From positions 1,364,001 through 1,428,000 of the forward strand of contig NZ_CP010892.1 in NCBI RefSeq assembly GCF_000931465.1: DNA of 64,000 nucleotides, given 5' to 3'. The notes below the pieces were generated by a model. That model was not told the origin of the DNA. It made no database searches and saw only the letters and a list, made by a program, of their open reading frames with translations. The position numbers and the translations under genes are program-made. Positions 32,032-40,937 of this stretch are shown piece by piece (position 1 is the first letter of the stretch; every line of letters begins with the position of its first letter). The stretch comes from Pseudomonas sp. MRSN 12121 (GTDB lineage Bacteria > Pseudomonadota > Gammaproteobacteria > Pseudomonadales > Pseudomonadaceae).

Positions 32032-32047
32032 CTGGCTACTTATACAG
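32032..32047. promoter_or_regulatory. LexA (SOS) box of recA
   Basis: CTGGCTACTTATACAG fits CTG-N10-CAG, the LexA operator core, 41 bases before the recA ATG at 32088. LexA would repress recA until RecA filaments trigger LexA self-cleavage. Confidence 0.88.
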
Positions 32048-32087
32048 GTGTTGGCCGTCAGGCCTTATTGATTACGTGAGGACTTTA

Positions 32088-33140
32088 ATGGACGACAACA
32101 AGAAGAAAGCCTTGGCTGCGGCCCTGGGTCAGATCGAACGTCAATTCGGCAAGGGTGCCGTAATGCGTATGGGCGATCACGACCGTCAGGCGATCCCGGC
32201 CATTTCCACTGGCTCTCTGGGTCTGGACATCGCTCTCGGCATCGGCGGCCTGCCAAAAGGCCGTATCGTTGAAATCTACGGTCCGGAATCGTCCGGTAAA
32301 ACCACCCTAACCCTGTCCGTGATTGCCCAGGCCCAGAAGATGGGCGCCACTTGCGCCTTCGTCGACGCCGAGCACGCCCTGGACCCGGAATACGCAGGCA
32401 AGCTGGGGGTCAACGTCGACGACCTGCTGGTTTCCCAGCCGGACACCGGCGAGCAGGCGCTGGAGATCACCGACATGCTGGTGCGTTCCAACGCCATCGA
32501 CGTGATCGTGATCGACTCCGTGGCGGCACTGGTGCCCAAGGCCGAGATCGAAGGCGAAATGGGCGACATGCACGTGGGCCTGCAGGCCCGCCTGATGTCC
32601 CAGGCGCTGCGCAAGATCACCGGTAACATCAAGAACGCCAACTGCCTGGTGATCTTCATCAACCAGATCCGCATGAAGATCGGCGTGATGTTCGGCAGCC
32701 CGGAAACCACCACCGGTGGTAACGCGCTGAAGTTCTACGCTTCGGTCCGCCTGGATATCCGTCGCACTGGCGCGGTGAAAGAAGGCGACGAAGTCGTCGG
32801 CAGCGAAACCCGGGTCAAGATCGTCAAGAACAAGGTGGCTCCACCGTTCCGTCAGGCTGAATTCCAGATCCTGTACGGCAAGGGTATCTACCTGAACGGC
32901 GAGATCATCGACCTTGGCGTGCTGCACGGTTTCCTCGAGAAATCCGGTGCCTGGTACAGCTACCAGGGCAACAAGATCGGCCAGGGCAAGGCCAACTCGG
33001 CCAAGTTCCTGCAGGACAACCCGGAGATCGGGAGCGCCCTCGAGAAGCAGATCCGCGACAAACTGCTGGCACCGAGCGCGGATGGCAAGGCGCTGCCGGT
33101 CAACGAGAGCATCGACGACATGGCCGACGCTGATATCTGA
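32088..33140 (+). CDS. recA: RecA recombinase
   Basis: The 350-residue protein has Walker A GPESSGKT (65-72), the DNA-binding loops and the conserved [14 protein letters not shown] region. RecA forms filaments on single-stranded DNA, drives strand exchange and promotes LexA cleavage, thereby triggering the SOS response and, by known Pseudomonas biology, tailocin induction. An upstream in-frame extension into cinA is not the start; GAGG lies before ATG 32088. recX follows after 8 bases. Confidence 0.98.
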   Translation: MDDNKKKALAAALGQIERQFGKGAVMRMGDHDRQAIPAISTGSLGLDIALGIGGLPKGRIVEIYGPESSGKTTLTLSVIAQAQKMGATCAFVDAEHALDPEYAGKLGVNVDDLLVSQPDTGEQALEITDMLVRSNAIDVIVIDSVAALVPKAEIEGEMGDMHVGLQARLMSQALRKITGNIKNANCLVIFINQIRMKIGVMFGSPETTTGGNALKFYASVRLDIRRTGAVKEGDEVVGSETRVKIVKNKVAPPFRQAEFQILYGKGIYLNGEIIDLGVLHGFLEKSGAWYSYQGNKIGQGKANSAKFLQDNPEIGSALEKQIRDKLLAPSADGKALPVNESIDDMADADI

Positions 33141-33148
33141 TCGACCCG

Positions 33149-33616
33149 ATGACCGTCGTACTCGATACCCTCGTCGCAGTGCGACGAGCCGCCATGGACC
33201 TGCTCGCGCGACGCGAGCATGGTCGAGTCGAGCTGACGCGCAAGCTGCGTCAGCGCGGCGCGCCTCCCGAGATGATCGAAACAGCCCTTGACCGTTTGAC
33301 GGAAGAGGGCCTGTTATCCGAATCCCGCTACCTTGAAAGTTTCGTTTCCTATCGTGCCCGTTCCGGCTACGGTCCCATGCGTATTCGCGAAGAGCTCAGC
33401 CAGCGCGGCTTGCAGCGTGCCGATATCGAACTCGCCTTGCGCGAGAGTGGTATCGACTGGCTGGCGCAACTGGAAGAGGTCTGGCGCCGCAAATTTGCCG
33501 GGCACTTTCCCGTGGATGCCAAGGAGCGCGCCAAGCAGGGCCGCTTTCTGGGGTACCGGGGATATTCGATGGACATGGTCGGGCGCCTGTTGAGCGGCCG
33601 AGGGATGGACGATTGA
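33149..33616 (+). CDS. recX: RecX regulatory protein
   Basis: The 155-residue protein holds the helical RecX repeats with [38 protein letters not shown] and [11 protein letters not shown] at the end. RecX binds RecA filaments and limits their activity. The gene directly follows recA, and no strong ribosome site is visible, so its translation probably depends on recA readthrough. Confidence 0.95.
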   Translation: MTVVLDTLVAVRRAAMDLLARREHGRVELTRKLRQRGAPPEMIETALDRLTEEGLLSESRYLESFVSYRARSGYGPMRIREELSQRGLQRADIELALRESGIDWLAQLEEVWRRKFAGHFPVDAKERAKQGRFLGYRGYSMDMVGRLLSGRGMDD

Positions 33617-33623
33617 CCTGTGG

Positions 33624-33648
33624 GGCCCGCGAACTGAAGGCGCGGGCC
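33624..33648. terminator. Convergent terminator between recX and the LOG gene
   Basis: GGCCCGCG (33624-33631) and CGCGGGCC (33641-33648) form an 8-bp stem followed by GCTGTTTT. It serves recX from the left; the LOG gene approaches from the right. Confidence 0.7.
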
Positions 33649-33661
33649 GCTGTTTTGCGAT

Positions 33662-34777
33662 TCAAGTGAGCTTGAGCGTTTCCCTGGTACGTTGTGCAGT
33701 CCTGGCCTGATTCATGGCCCAGTTTTCCGGCAGGTTGATGAAGTCGATCAGTTCGCGCAGGCGACCATTGTCGCGGGCGTTGAAGGCGAACGACAGGCGT
33801 GCCAGATGGCTGAACTCCGGCTCGTTGTGCTCCTCGCCATTGTAGGCATGTTGATGGAAGCGATCGCTCAGGCACAGGTCGGCAAAAGTCGTCTGCATCT
33901 GCTCGAGCGCCGGCTCGTTGAGTGGGTGATTCATGCGAATGACAAACTGGTTTTTCAGCCAGCGACTGGAGTGGAAGTTGCTGTAGAACTGGTTGATTTC
34001 CTCGACCGCCTCCTCGGTGTCGTGTACCAGGCGCATCAGCTTCATGTCGGTGGGCAGGATGTAGCGGTTGCTTTCGAGCTGGTTGTGGAGGAAGTCCAGC
34101 GCTTGCTGCCAGAAGGTCCCACCCGGAACATCCAGCAGCACCACCGGCACCAGCGGGCTCTTGCCGGTCTGGATCAGGGTCAGCACTTCCAGCGCCTCAT
34201 CGAGCGTGCCAAAGCCACCCGGGCATAACACCAGGGCGTCGGCTTCCTTGACGAAGAACAGCTTGCGGGTAAAGAAGAAGTGGAAGGACAGCAGGTTGTC
34301 GGTGCCGTCCACGGTCGGGTTCGCATGCTGCTCGAAGGGCAGGGTGATGTTGAACCCCAGGCTGTGATCGCGGCCGGCCCCTTCGTGGGCCGCGGCCATG
34401 ATGCCGCCGCCAGCCCCGGTGATGACCATCAGGTCGGAGCGGGCCAGGGCCGCGCCGAGTTCTCGCGCCAGGCCATACAACGGATGTTCGATCGGCGTAC
34501 GCGCGGAGCCGAATACCGTGACCTTGCGTCGGCCCTTGAACTGTTCCAGCACGCGAAAGGCGTGTTCCAGTTCGCGCAGGGCCTGCAGGGTGATTTTTGC
34601 GTTCCAGCGGTTGAGGTCGTCCTGTGCCATGCGCAGGACGGTGAGAATCATGTCGCGATAAAGGGGAATGTTAGGACTGTTGGGAGCGATCAGGTTGAGT
34701 TGTTCTTCGACCTTGCTGAGGTCGATACCGTTGCTCTGAAAATGACGACTGAGAAGGTCATTCGGTTCGTAAGGCAT
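33662..34777 (-). CDS. LOG family protein (TIGR00730-type nucleotide 5'-monophosphate phosphoribohydrolase-like)
   Basis: The 371-residue product carries GAGGGIMAAAHEGA (about 121-134) and the signature PGGFGTLDE (186-194) of the LOG family, which in plants cleaves the phosphoribosyl bond of cytokinin nucleotides. This is the longer bacterial form with extra N- and C-terminal helical segments (about 1-80 and 270-371). In Pseudomonas it lies beyond recA-recX. Activity on specific nucleotides is not known. Confidence 0.85.
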   Translation of the reverse strand: MPYEPNDLLSRHFQSNGIDLSKVEEQLNLIAPNSPNIPLYRDMILTVLRMAQDDLNRWNAKITLQALRELEHAFRVLEQFKGRRKVTVFGSARTPIEHPLYGLARELGAALARSDLMVITGAGGGIMAAAHEGAGRDHSLGFNITLPFEQHANPTVDGTDNLLSFHFFFTRKLFFVKEADALVLCPGGFGTLDEALEVLTLIQTGKSPLVPVVLLDVPGGTFWQQALDFLHNQLESNRYILPTDMKLMRLVHDTEEAVEEINQFYSNFHSSRWLKNQFVIRMNHPLNEPALEQMQTTFADLCLSDRFHQHAYNGEEHNEPEFSHLARLSFAFNARDNGRLRELIDFINLPENWAMNQARTAQRTRETLKLT

Positions 34778-35257
34778 TCAACTTCTCCTTCTGCACGGAA
34801 CCTTTGACACGAACGAAGCATTCGTTGGTATCTCGACACTGCTTGTGTCGTTGTCAGCCCGGCTCCAGCGGCCGATTCAACAGGGAGGAAAACCCTGTCG
34901 TGGCCTGCGGGCCATCCATACAGGTTCCGCTATTCCTTGATTTATAAAGCATTGCACTGCAAGACGCGCTTGGGATATCTGGTGATCCACCTGGGAGAAA
35001 TCAACATGAACATCTAGAAATCTAGACCTTCGTGATGATTCGCGCCGAATCGATCATGGCCCCTGAAAGTCGGGGCTGGCAATCACTTCTTGCCGGTGGC
35101 GGGTGGCGTTTTCGCCGCCGGTCTGGAGGCATGCCGACTGGCCAGGGCTCTGATTTACTAAGTTACAGCGCCAACAAGACAGCTTGGCGTCAAGGACAGG
35201 GCAAGGGCGGTCTGGGGATCGCGCAGGCAATGGCGAACGGGGGCACGGAGGCTGGGA
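34778..35257. other. 480-base intergenic region with hairpins
   Basis: No supported ORF. A stem ACAGGG-AGGAAAA-CCCTGT lies at 34880-34898 with an AGGA in the loop, followed by GGCC-tgcg-GGCC (34902-34913). TCTAGAAATCTAGA near 35016 and GATTCGCGCCGAATC near 35036 are inverted repeats. It must contain the promoter of the leftward LOG gene. A GGA-loop could be a binding site for RsmA/CsrA, but one loop alone is weak evidence. Confidence 0.5.
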
Positions 35258-35452
35258 ATGAACAGGATCGTGCTGGAGGTCGATGAGCCTTTGTATCAGT
35301 TGCTGCAGTCAGCGGCGCAGGCCAACCATCTGACGCTTGAAGAGGAGTGTCGGCGCCGGCTGGAAGGAGGGGAGCGGCGCTCGAGCTATTTGCAGGCTCT
35401 GTTGGCGGAGCTGCGGGCCGATGATCAACAGCGGCGCGCAGCCGGGCACTGA
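35258..35452 (+). CDS. Small ribbon-helix-helix-like protein
   Basis: The 64-residue product begins MNRIVLEVDEPLYQLLQSAAQANHLTLEEECRRRL: a beta-strand and two helices, the pattern of Arc/MetJ-type DNA-binding or antitoxin proteins. GGAGG lies 8 bases before the ATG. No toxin gene is adjacent, so it is an orphan candidate. It ends one base before the convergent gene on the other strand. Confidence 0.6.
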   Translation: MNRIVLEVDEPLYQLLQSAAQANHLTLEEECRRRLEGGERRSSYLQALLAELRADDQQRRAAGH

Positions 35453-35453
35453 A

Positions 35454-35876
35454 TTACTTTTTCTTCTTGGCCGGTGCCGGGCAATCCGACTCCTGGAAGC
35501 GGGCCGAGGCGACCGGGCGGTTGGTCCGGTTCTCGGTGAACTCGTAGCGCATGATCGCGCCCTTGGCCATCAGCTTGCGGTAGTTCGGGTCGCGGCAAAC
35601 GCTGGCGCCCAGTTGCAGGTAGACCGCCTTGGGATTGGCGCGCATTTTCTCGGCGTGTTCGGCCTGGACGCTGAGGTGGTTGATCAATTCCTTGCCTTCG
35701 ACGGTGTAGCCCTGGTCGAGGATGTTCTCGTTGACTTCCCGGGGCGTGCCGACGTTACTTTCCTCGGCGGTTTTCTGCAGGGTCTTGTTCAGTTCGAAGT
35801 CTTGCAGCGATGCAGCCTGGGCACTGAACGGCAAGGCCAGCAGAAGGGCGGCGGTGGGAACGATAAAGCGCAACAT
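35454..35876 (-). CDS. PA3611-like secreted quorum-sensing-regulated virulence factor family protein
   Basis: The 140-residue product has a signal peptide (about 1-21, cleaved after AQA), then SLQDFELNKTLQKTAEESNVGTPREVNENILDQGYTVEGKELINHLSV and a Lys-rich end. The family is named for P. aeruginosa PA3611, and its position a few genes past recA-recX is like PA3611 relative to recA. The mature protein has two Cys (CRD.. and SDCP) that could form a disulfide. Its activity is unknown. Confidence 0.8.
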   Translation of the reverse strand: MLRFIVPTAALLLALPFSAQAASLQDFELNKTLQKTAEESNVGTPREVNENILDQGYTVEGKELINHLSVQAEHAEKMRANPKAVYLQLGASVCRDPNYRKLMAKGAIMRYEFTENRTNRPVASARFQESDCPAPAKKKK

Positions 35877-36065
35877 GAAACTCTCCTGGTTCAGTGACTG
35901 ATGCTTCGACCAATCACACGACTGTGCGTTCAGTGGCGGCGAATTATAGGGGAGCAGGGGTAGGTGGTACAGGCTTGGGCATCGCGCTCTGATAAACTTG
36001 CGCGACTTTTTTGCTTGCCGGGTTCCTGTCGTGTCGATTCCTTCCTTTTGCCAGGGCGGCTTTTA

Positions 36066-36776
36066 ATGAGCCATGCCGTTTCCCGTCTGCGGGCCCAGCG
36101 CCTGGCCCGCGCCGTCAGGCCTTTTACTGCGCGAGGCTCCCGGGCAGAGCGTTGCCAGGGCTGCCGGGTGATTCCCAGCCATTGCATGTGTGCCTGGCGG
36201 CCAAAGGTCTCGGCTCGTTCGGCCATGTGCCTGATCATGCATGACGTCGAGCCGATGAAACCAAGCAATACCGGCTGGCTGATCGCCGATGTCATAGACG
36301 ACACCCTGGCGTTTCCCTGGTCGCGGACGGAAGTCGATCCGCAGCTGCTGGCCTTGCTGGCCGATCCCCAGTGGCAGCCGTATGTAGTGTTTCCCGGGGA
36401 ATTCGTGGCGCCGCAGCGGGTGGTGAGCGAGGTTCGCGTGGAGGACGGCAAGCGGCCGTTGTTCATCCTGCTGGATGCGACCTGGAGCGAAGCGCGCAAG
36501 ATGTTCCGTAAAAGCCCTTATCTGGAACACTTGCCTGTCCTGAGCCTGGCACCCGAGCAGCTGTCGCGCTACAAGTTGCGACGCTCCAAGCGCGACGATC
36601 ATTTTTGCACCGCGGAAGTCGCGGCGTTATGCCTGGAGCTGGCCGCCGACCAGCAGGCCAGTGACGTGCTGGACGCTTATCTGGACGTGTTCAGCAGCCA
36701 TTACCTGGCGGCCAAGTTCCAGCAAGATATCGATCCTGATGACGAGACCCACACGCGACTCAAGCCTTTTCTGTAA
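36066..36776 (+). CDS. tapT: tRNA-uridine aminocarboxypropyltransferase, DTW domain (TapT)
   Basis: The 236-residue protein has a zinc site CQGCRVIPSHCMC (C30, C33, C40, C42) and DATW as the DTW motif variant, followed by SEARKMF. It transfers the aminocarboxypropyl group from SAM to U47 of tRNAs (acp3U). ATG at 36066 is the family start; an in-frame extension to 35964 is not supported. Together with erdR and dgkA it reproduces the PA3606-PA3603 order. Confidence 0.87.
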   Translation: MSHAVSRLRAQRLARAVRPFTARGSRAERCQGCRVIPSHCMCAWRPKVSARSAMCLIMHDVEPMKPSNTGWLIADVIDDTLAFPWSRTEVDPQLLALLADPQWQPYVVFPGEFVAPQRVVSEVRVEDGKRPLFILLDATWSEARKMFRKSPYLEHLPVLSLAPEQLSRYKLRRSKRDDHFCTAEVAALCLELAADQQASDVLDAYLDVFSSHYLAAKFQQDIDPDDETHTRLKPFL

Positions 36777-37125
36777 GGCCTGAGGCCGCTGGCGGTGTCT
36801 GTTTCGGCCCGCGTCGGCCAAGCAGCATGTCGCTTGTTATCGGCCCGCGGCCGAATCATGGAAGGGCGCGCAAGACTCGGCTTTGCATGATGGCACTGTT
36901 GTTAGTTAGCAAGCTAAGATGTCGCACAGCCCTGAGCTTGACCACCCCGGCTTCGCTGGGCATCCTTGGCGCCGATTAGGGCGCGACCGATCTTTGAAAC
37001 GCCGCATTTCCGGGCTTTGGGCGTTGAGCGTGCTCTTTTGGGTGCAGCATTCTGGCTGACACCTGTGTTGCCTTGGCGGGGATCGAATGCATCGGTCCTG
37101 CCATAAAAACAGGATCATTTGAAAA
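36777..37125. other. 349-base region upstream of erdR
   Basis: No supported ORF. It holds an inverted repeat TTAGC-AA-GCTAA (36906-36917) and several G+C-rich repeats near 36800-36860. erdR has no obvious Shine-Dalgarno site, but its start is typical. Promoters are likely here but no element can be named securely. Confidence 0.4.
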
Positions 37126-37776
37126 ATGGCCACATACGAAATCCTGATTGCCGATGACCACCCCCTCTTTCGTAGCGCACTGCATCAAGCGGTAACCCTG
37201 GGCCTAGGTCCGGATGTCCGCCTGGTGGAAGTGGCAAGCATTGCCGAACTCGAAGCACGCCTGACCGAAAAGGCCGACTGGGACCTGGTGCTGCTGGACC
37301 TGAACATGCCGGGCGCCTATGGCTTCTCCGGCCTGGTGCTGTTGCGCGGCCAGTATCCGCAGATTCCGGTGGTAATGGTCTCGGCGCAGGAAGAAGCGTC
37401 GGTGATGGTGCGTTCCCGCGAATTTGGCGCCAGCGGTTTCATTCCCAAGTCCAGTTCGCTCGAAGTCATCCAGCAGGCCGTGCGCAATGTGCTCGACGGC
37501 GATGTGTGGTGGCCGCCCCAGGCGTTCGAGCAGGTCGATGTCTCGCCCGAGGCCAAGGCCGCCAGCGAGGGCCTGGCCAGCCTGACGCCACAGCAGTTCC
37601 GCGTGCTGACCATGGTCTGCGAGGGGTTGCTGAACAAGCAGATCGCTTATGAACTGAATGTTTCGGAGGCCACCATCAAGGCTCACGTCACGGCGATCTT
37701 CCGCAAGCTGGGGGTGCGTACCCGTACTCAGGCGGCATTGCTGCTGCAACAACTTGAGTCAATTTCCAGCCAGTAA
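37126..37776 (+). CDS. erdR: ErdR-type LuxR-family response regulator
   Basis: The 216-residue protein has a receiver domain with D10/D11 acidic pocket residues, phospho-acceptor D58 in LLDLNMPG, and K in the FIPKSS loop, then a LuxR helix-turn-helix (about 150-210) with SLTPQQFRVLTMVCEGLLNKQIAYELNVSEATIKAHVTAI. It is the Pseudomonas ErdR, which controls genes for ethanol/acetate use including acsA. The cognate kinase is not encoded here. Confidence 0.88.
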   Translation: MATYEILIADDHPLFRSALHQAVTLGLGPDVRLVEVASIAELEARLTEKADWDLVLLDLNMPGAYGFSGLVLLRGQYPQIPVVMVSAQEEASVMVRSREFGASGFIPKSSSLEVIQQAVRNVLDGDVWWPPQAFEQVDVSPEAKAASEGLASLTPQQFRVLTMVCEGLLNKQIAYELNVSEATIKAHVTAIFRKLGVRTRTQAALLLQQLESISSQ

Positions 37777-37851
37777 CTGGCTATTTCTTCACGCTTTTTT
37801 GACTCTGGTTGAACTAGCTTTCCCATTCCTTTTCGTTCTAGTTGCTTACTT

Positions 37852-38214
37852 ATGTCGCCTTTCAAAGGTCAAACCGGTCTTAAACGCATCCTCAATGCCG
37901 CAGGGTATTCCCTCGACGGCCTGCGCGCGGCTTTCACGGGCGAAGCAGCGTTTCGTCAGTTGGTATTGCTCAACGTGGTGCTGATTCCCGTGTCTTTCCT
38001 GCTGCATGTCAGCCGGGTGGAGCGAGCGTTGCTGATCGCTGTCTGCCTGCTGGCGCTTATCGTCGAATTGCTCAATTCGGCGGTCGAGGCGGCGATCGAC
38101 CGCATCTCCCTGGAGCGCCACCCGCTGTCGAAAAACGCCAAGGATATGGGCAGCGCTGCTCAGTTCGTGGCCTTGAGCATGATCACCGTGGTCTGGGCGG
38201 TGATTCTTATCTAA
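37852..38214 (+). CDS. dgkA: Diacylglycerol kinase
   Basis: The 120-residue protein has three membrane helices and the signature ELLNSAVEAAIDR (72-84). It phosphorylates diacylglycerol to phosphatidic acid in the inner membrane, recycling lipid from periplasmic glucan or LPS-modifying reactions. Its stop overlaps the convergent finR stop by 4 bases. Confidence 0.95.
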   Translation: MSPFKGQTGLKRILNAAGYSLDGLRAAFTGEAAFRQLVLLNVVLIPVSFLLHVSRVERALLIAVCLLALIVELLNSAVEAAIDRISLERHPLSKNAKDMGSAAQFVALSMITVVWAVILI

Positions 38215-39137
38215 GGAATGCTCGGCAGCACGATTTCGTCGCTGCGCTGTACCCCGGCGGTAAAGGAGCGGCAGAGTTCGAGGAACTCGCGCATCGCCGA
38301 GGTCTGGTACTTCTGTTTGTGCCAGATGAAATAGAACTGCCGGGCCAGGTCCAGGTCCGGCGTCTCTACCGGGACCAGGCTGCCGCGCCGGAAGGCATCG
38401 CGCAGCGCCAGCCTGGAAATGCAACCGATCCCCAGCCCCGACTCCACGGCGCGCTTGATCGCTTCGGTGTGTTCCAGTTCGAGCCGCACGTTCAGCGCGC
38501 TGCGGTGATGCCGCATGGCCTGGTCGAAGGTCAGGCGCGTGCCCGATCCCTGTTCCCGCAGAATCCAGGCCTCATGCGTCAACTCCTCCAGGCTGGCCTG
38601 GCCGCGCCTGGCCAGGGGGTGCTGCGGCGCGCAGAACACCACCAGTTCGTCCTCGACCCAGGTTTGCACCTCGATATCCGGGTGGCTGCAGTCGCCTTCG
38701 ATTAGACCCAGGTCAATTTCATAGTGGGCAACCTGTTGCACGATATGCGCGGTGTTCTGTACATGAAGTTTGACTTGGCTCTCCGGGTGGACCTGCATGA
38801 AGCTGCCGATCAACAGGGTCGCCAGGTAGTTGCCGATGGTCAGGGTCGCCCCCACCGACAACGAGCCGAAACCGGACTTGCCGTTGAGCAGGTCTTCGAT
38901 TTCCTTGGCCTGGTCCAGCAGCGCCACCGCCTGGGGCAGCAGTTGTTTGCCCAGGGCGTTGAGGCTCAGGCGTTTGCCGGCACGGTCGAACAATTGGCAA
39001 CTGGATTGCCGTTCGAGTTCGGTGATCGAGGTGCTCGCCGCCGACTGGGAAAGGGCCAGGAGGCCGGCAGCCCGAGAAACGCTCTCTTGCTGGGCGACGG
39101 CGACGAATACTTGCAGTTGACGGAGAGTGAATCGCAT
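38211..39137 (-). CDS. finR: FinR, LysR-type regulator of fpr
   Basis: The 308-residue protein has an N-terminal winged helix with LRQLQVFVAVAQQESVSRAAGLLALSQSAASTSITELE and a LysR effector domain. FinR activates the divergent fpr in response to superoxide stress in Pseudomonas. The start at 39137 is chosen because MRFTLRQLQVF is the normal LysR start; the frame runs on upstream without support. The intergenic region to fpr is 135 bases. Confidence 0.92.
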   Translation of the reverse strand: MRFTLRQLQVFVAVAQQESVSRAAGLLALSQSAASTSITELERQSSCQLFDRAGKRLSLNALGKQLLPQAVALLDQAKEIEDLLNGKSGFGSLSVGATLTIGNYLATLLIGSFMQVHPESQVKLHVQNTAHIVQQVAHYEIDLGLIEGDCSHPDIEVQTWVEDELVVFCAPQHPLARRGQASLEELTHEAWILREQGSGTRLTFDQAMRHHRSALNVRLELEHTEAIKRAVESGLGIGCISRLALRDAFRRGSLVPVETPDLDLARQFYFIWHKQKYQTSAMREFLELCRSFTAGVQRSDEIVLPSIP

Positions 39138-39174
39138 ATCGATATAACCGATAACCCTTATCTTAATAATCCAG

Positions 39175-39203
39175 TTAACAGATATTGTCGTCGCCTTTAG
39201 AAT
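39175..39203 (+). promoter_or_regulatory. Putative sigma-70 promoter of fpr
   Basis: TTAACA (39175-39180) and TAGAAT (39198-39203) are 17 bases apart, about 70 bases before the fpr ATG. The FinR site would overlap or sit just upstream, in the direction of finR. Confidence 0.6.
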
Positions 39204-39272
39204 GCTGTGCAATTGCGCACCATTCACTTGTCGCAGAGCCCGCGCAGACAACTTTCCAGGAGTCCCCCGTAC

Positions 39273-40052
39273 ATGAGCAACATGAACCACGAGCGCGTCC
39301 TCAGTGTTCATCACTGGAACGACACCCTGTTCAGCTTCAAGTGCACCCGCGATCCGGGCCTGCGCTTCGAGAACGGTCAGTTCGTGATGATCGGCCTGCA
39401 ACAGCCCAATGGCCGCCCGCTTATGCGCGCCTACTCGATCGCCAGCCCGAACTGGGAAGAGCATCTGGAGTTCTTCAGCATCAAGGTGCCCGATGGTCCG
39501 CTGACTTCCCAGCTGCAGCACCTGAAGGAAGGCGACGAGATCATCATCAGCAAGAAGCCTACCGGCACCCTGGTGCTGGACGACTTGAAGCCAGGCAAGC
39601 ATCTGTACCTGCTCAGCACCGGCACCGGCCTGGCGCCGTTCATGAGCGTCATCCAGGATCCGGAAACCTACGAGCGTTTCGAGAAAGTGATCCTCTGCCA
39701 TGGCGTGCGTTACGTCAACGAAGTCGCCTACCGCGAGTTCATCACCGAGCATCTGCCGCAGAACGAGTTTTTCGGCGAAGCGCTGCGTGAAAAACTGATC
39801 TACTACCCGACCGTGACTCGCGAGCCGTTCGAGAACGAAGGCCGCCTGACCGACCTGATGCGCAGCGGCAAGCTGTTCAGCGATATCGGCCTGCCGCCGA
39901 TCAACCCGCAGGACGACCGCGCCATGCTGTGCGGCAGCCCGAGCATGCTCGACGAGACCAGCGAAGTGCTCAACAGCTTCGGCCTGACCGTTTCGCCACG
40001 CATGCGCGAACCGGGTGACTACCTGATCGAGCGCGCCTTCGTCGAGAAGTAA
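39273..40052 (+). CDS. fpr: Ferredoxin-NADP reductase
   Basis: The 259-residue enzyme has the FAD motif RAYSIAS (52-58) and the NADP loop STGTGLAPFMS, ending ERAFVEK. It moves electrons between NADPH and ferredoxin or flavodoxin and helps in oxidative and iron stress. It corresponds to P. aeruginosa Fpr (258 residues). AGGAG precedes ATG 39273. A strong terminator follows. Confidence 0.96.
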   Translation: MSNMNHERVLSVHHWNDTLFSFKCTRDPGLRFENGQFVMIGLQQPNGRPLMRAYSIASPNWEEHLEFFSIKVPDGPLTSQLQHLKEGDEIIISKKPTGTLVLDDLKPGKHLYLLSTGTGLAPFMSVIQDPETYERFEKVILCHGVRYVNEVAYREFITEHLPQNEFFGEALREKLIYYPTVTREPFENEGRLTDLMRSGKLFSDIGLPPINPQDDRAMLCGSPSMLDETSEVLNSFGLTVSPRMREPGDYLIERAFVEK

Positions 40053-40068
40053 GCGCCTCGTCGTACAG

Positions 40069-40109
40069 AAAAAGCCCGCGTTGCCTGGAAAGGCAACGCG
40101 GGCTTTTTC
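40069..40109 (+). terminator. Strong terminator after fpr
   Basis: AAAAGCCCGCGTTGCCT and AGGCAACGCGGGCTTTTT form a 17-bp stem with a GGAA loop. The sequence can work in both directions and so also stops the leftward trmO transcript. Confidence 0.93.
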
Positions 40110-40124
40110 GTTTCCGGCTGCCGC

Positions 40125-40820
40125 TCAGTGCGCCGGCACCACTTCCAGGACCCGGATCAGGCCGGGCTGCGGGTAGTGCCAGCGTACGTCCAGGTCCCAG
40201 AACTGCGCGCCATACTCGCGCTCCGGCGTGGGCGTCTGGTAGGCCGGGCGCGGGTCCTGGGCCAGGCATTGCTCGATCAGCTCCACCAGCGGCTCTTGCA
40301 GGCGTTGCGCGTGGGCGTGGGCCTGTGGCAGGGCGTGGTCGCTCCACTGCACCGGAATCAGCTGCGGCGCCGCGCTGGCGATGCGGTTGCTCGCGTTGTC
40401 GACGATGTCGGCATAGGGCACATAGGGCTTGATGTCGAGAATCGGCGTGCCGTCCAGCAGGTCGATGCCGGAAATCCACAGGCGACCGGGCTCGACCTTG
40501 TCCAGCTTGACCACCGATTGGCCGATGCCGTTGGGCCTGTGGGTGGCGCGGGTGGCGAATACGCCCATGGAGGTATTGCCGCCCAGGCGCGGCGGGCGCA
40601 CCTTGAGCCGCGGCTTGCCTTCCAGCGCCTGGTGGAACAGGAACAGCAGCCAGACATGGCTGACCTGCTCCAGGCCTTGCACCGCCTCGCCCTGATCGAA
40701 AGGCGCCACCAGTTCCAGCACGCCGCGGGCCGCCGGGGCCAGTTGCGGCTGGCGCGGAATGGCGAACTTTTCCTTGAAGCAGGAACGCACGAAGCCGATG
40801 GGGGAAACGCTGTAGGTCAT
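40125..40820 (-). CDS. trmO: tRNA N6-threonylcarbamoyladenosine methyltransferase TrmO
   Basis: The 231-residue protein begins MTYSVSPIGFVRSCFKEKFAIPRQP and has LGGNTSMGVFATRATHRPNGIGQSVVKL and GIDLLDGTPILDIKPYVPYAD, the TsaA/TrmO core. It methylates t6A37 of certain tRNAs with SAM. A C-terminal domain (about 165-231) completes the long form. REP DNA separates it from the next gene. Confidence 0.92.
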   Translation of the reverse strand: MTYSVSPIGFVRSCFKEKFAIPRQPQLAPAARGVLELVAPFDQGEAVQGLEQVSHVWLLFLFHQALEGKPRLKVRPPRLGGNTSMGVFATRATHRPNGIGQSVVKLDKVEPGRLWISGIDLLDGTPILDIKPYVPYADIVDNASNRIASAAPQLIPVQWSDHALPQAHAHAQRLQEPLVELIEQCLAQDPRPAYQTPTPEREYGAQFWDLDVRWHYPQPGLIRVLEVVPAH

Positions 40821-40884
40821 GGTCAGGAGTCGGAACGGGGGAAGGGCGCCATGATAACCCGAGCGGGTTGTCGGGGCTGATGTC

Positions 40885-40929
40885 GCTTCGCGAGCAAGCT
40901 CGCTCCTACAGGAGGGGCTTGCTCGCGAT
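40885..40929. repeat. REP element pair
   Basis: CGCGAGCAAGCTCGCTCCTAC and, after a few bases, GGCTTGCTCGCGAT form a compact inverted REP next to the end of the DUF1456 gene. Confidence 0.8.
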
Positions 40930-40937
40930 AAATCCGC

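Noticed and set aside
31896..32087. N-terminal extension of recA into cinA
   Set aside because: It overlaps cinA and the LexA box, and RecA proteins begin at MDDNKKKAL.
34880..34913. RsmX/Y/Z-like small RNA
   Set aside because: Only one hairpin has a GGA in the loop; real Rsm RNAs have several, plus a terminator. No clear terminator was found here.
35032..35286. 84-residue frame in the gap upstream of the RHH-like gene
   Set aside because: Composition looks random, the ribosome site is poor, and it overlaps inverted repeats and the supported gene at 35258.
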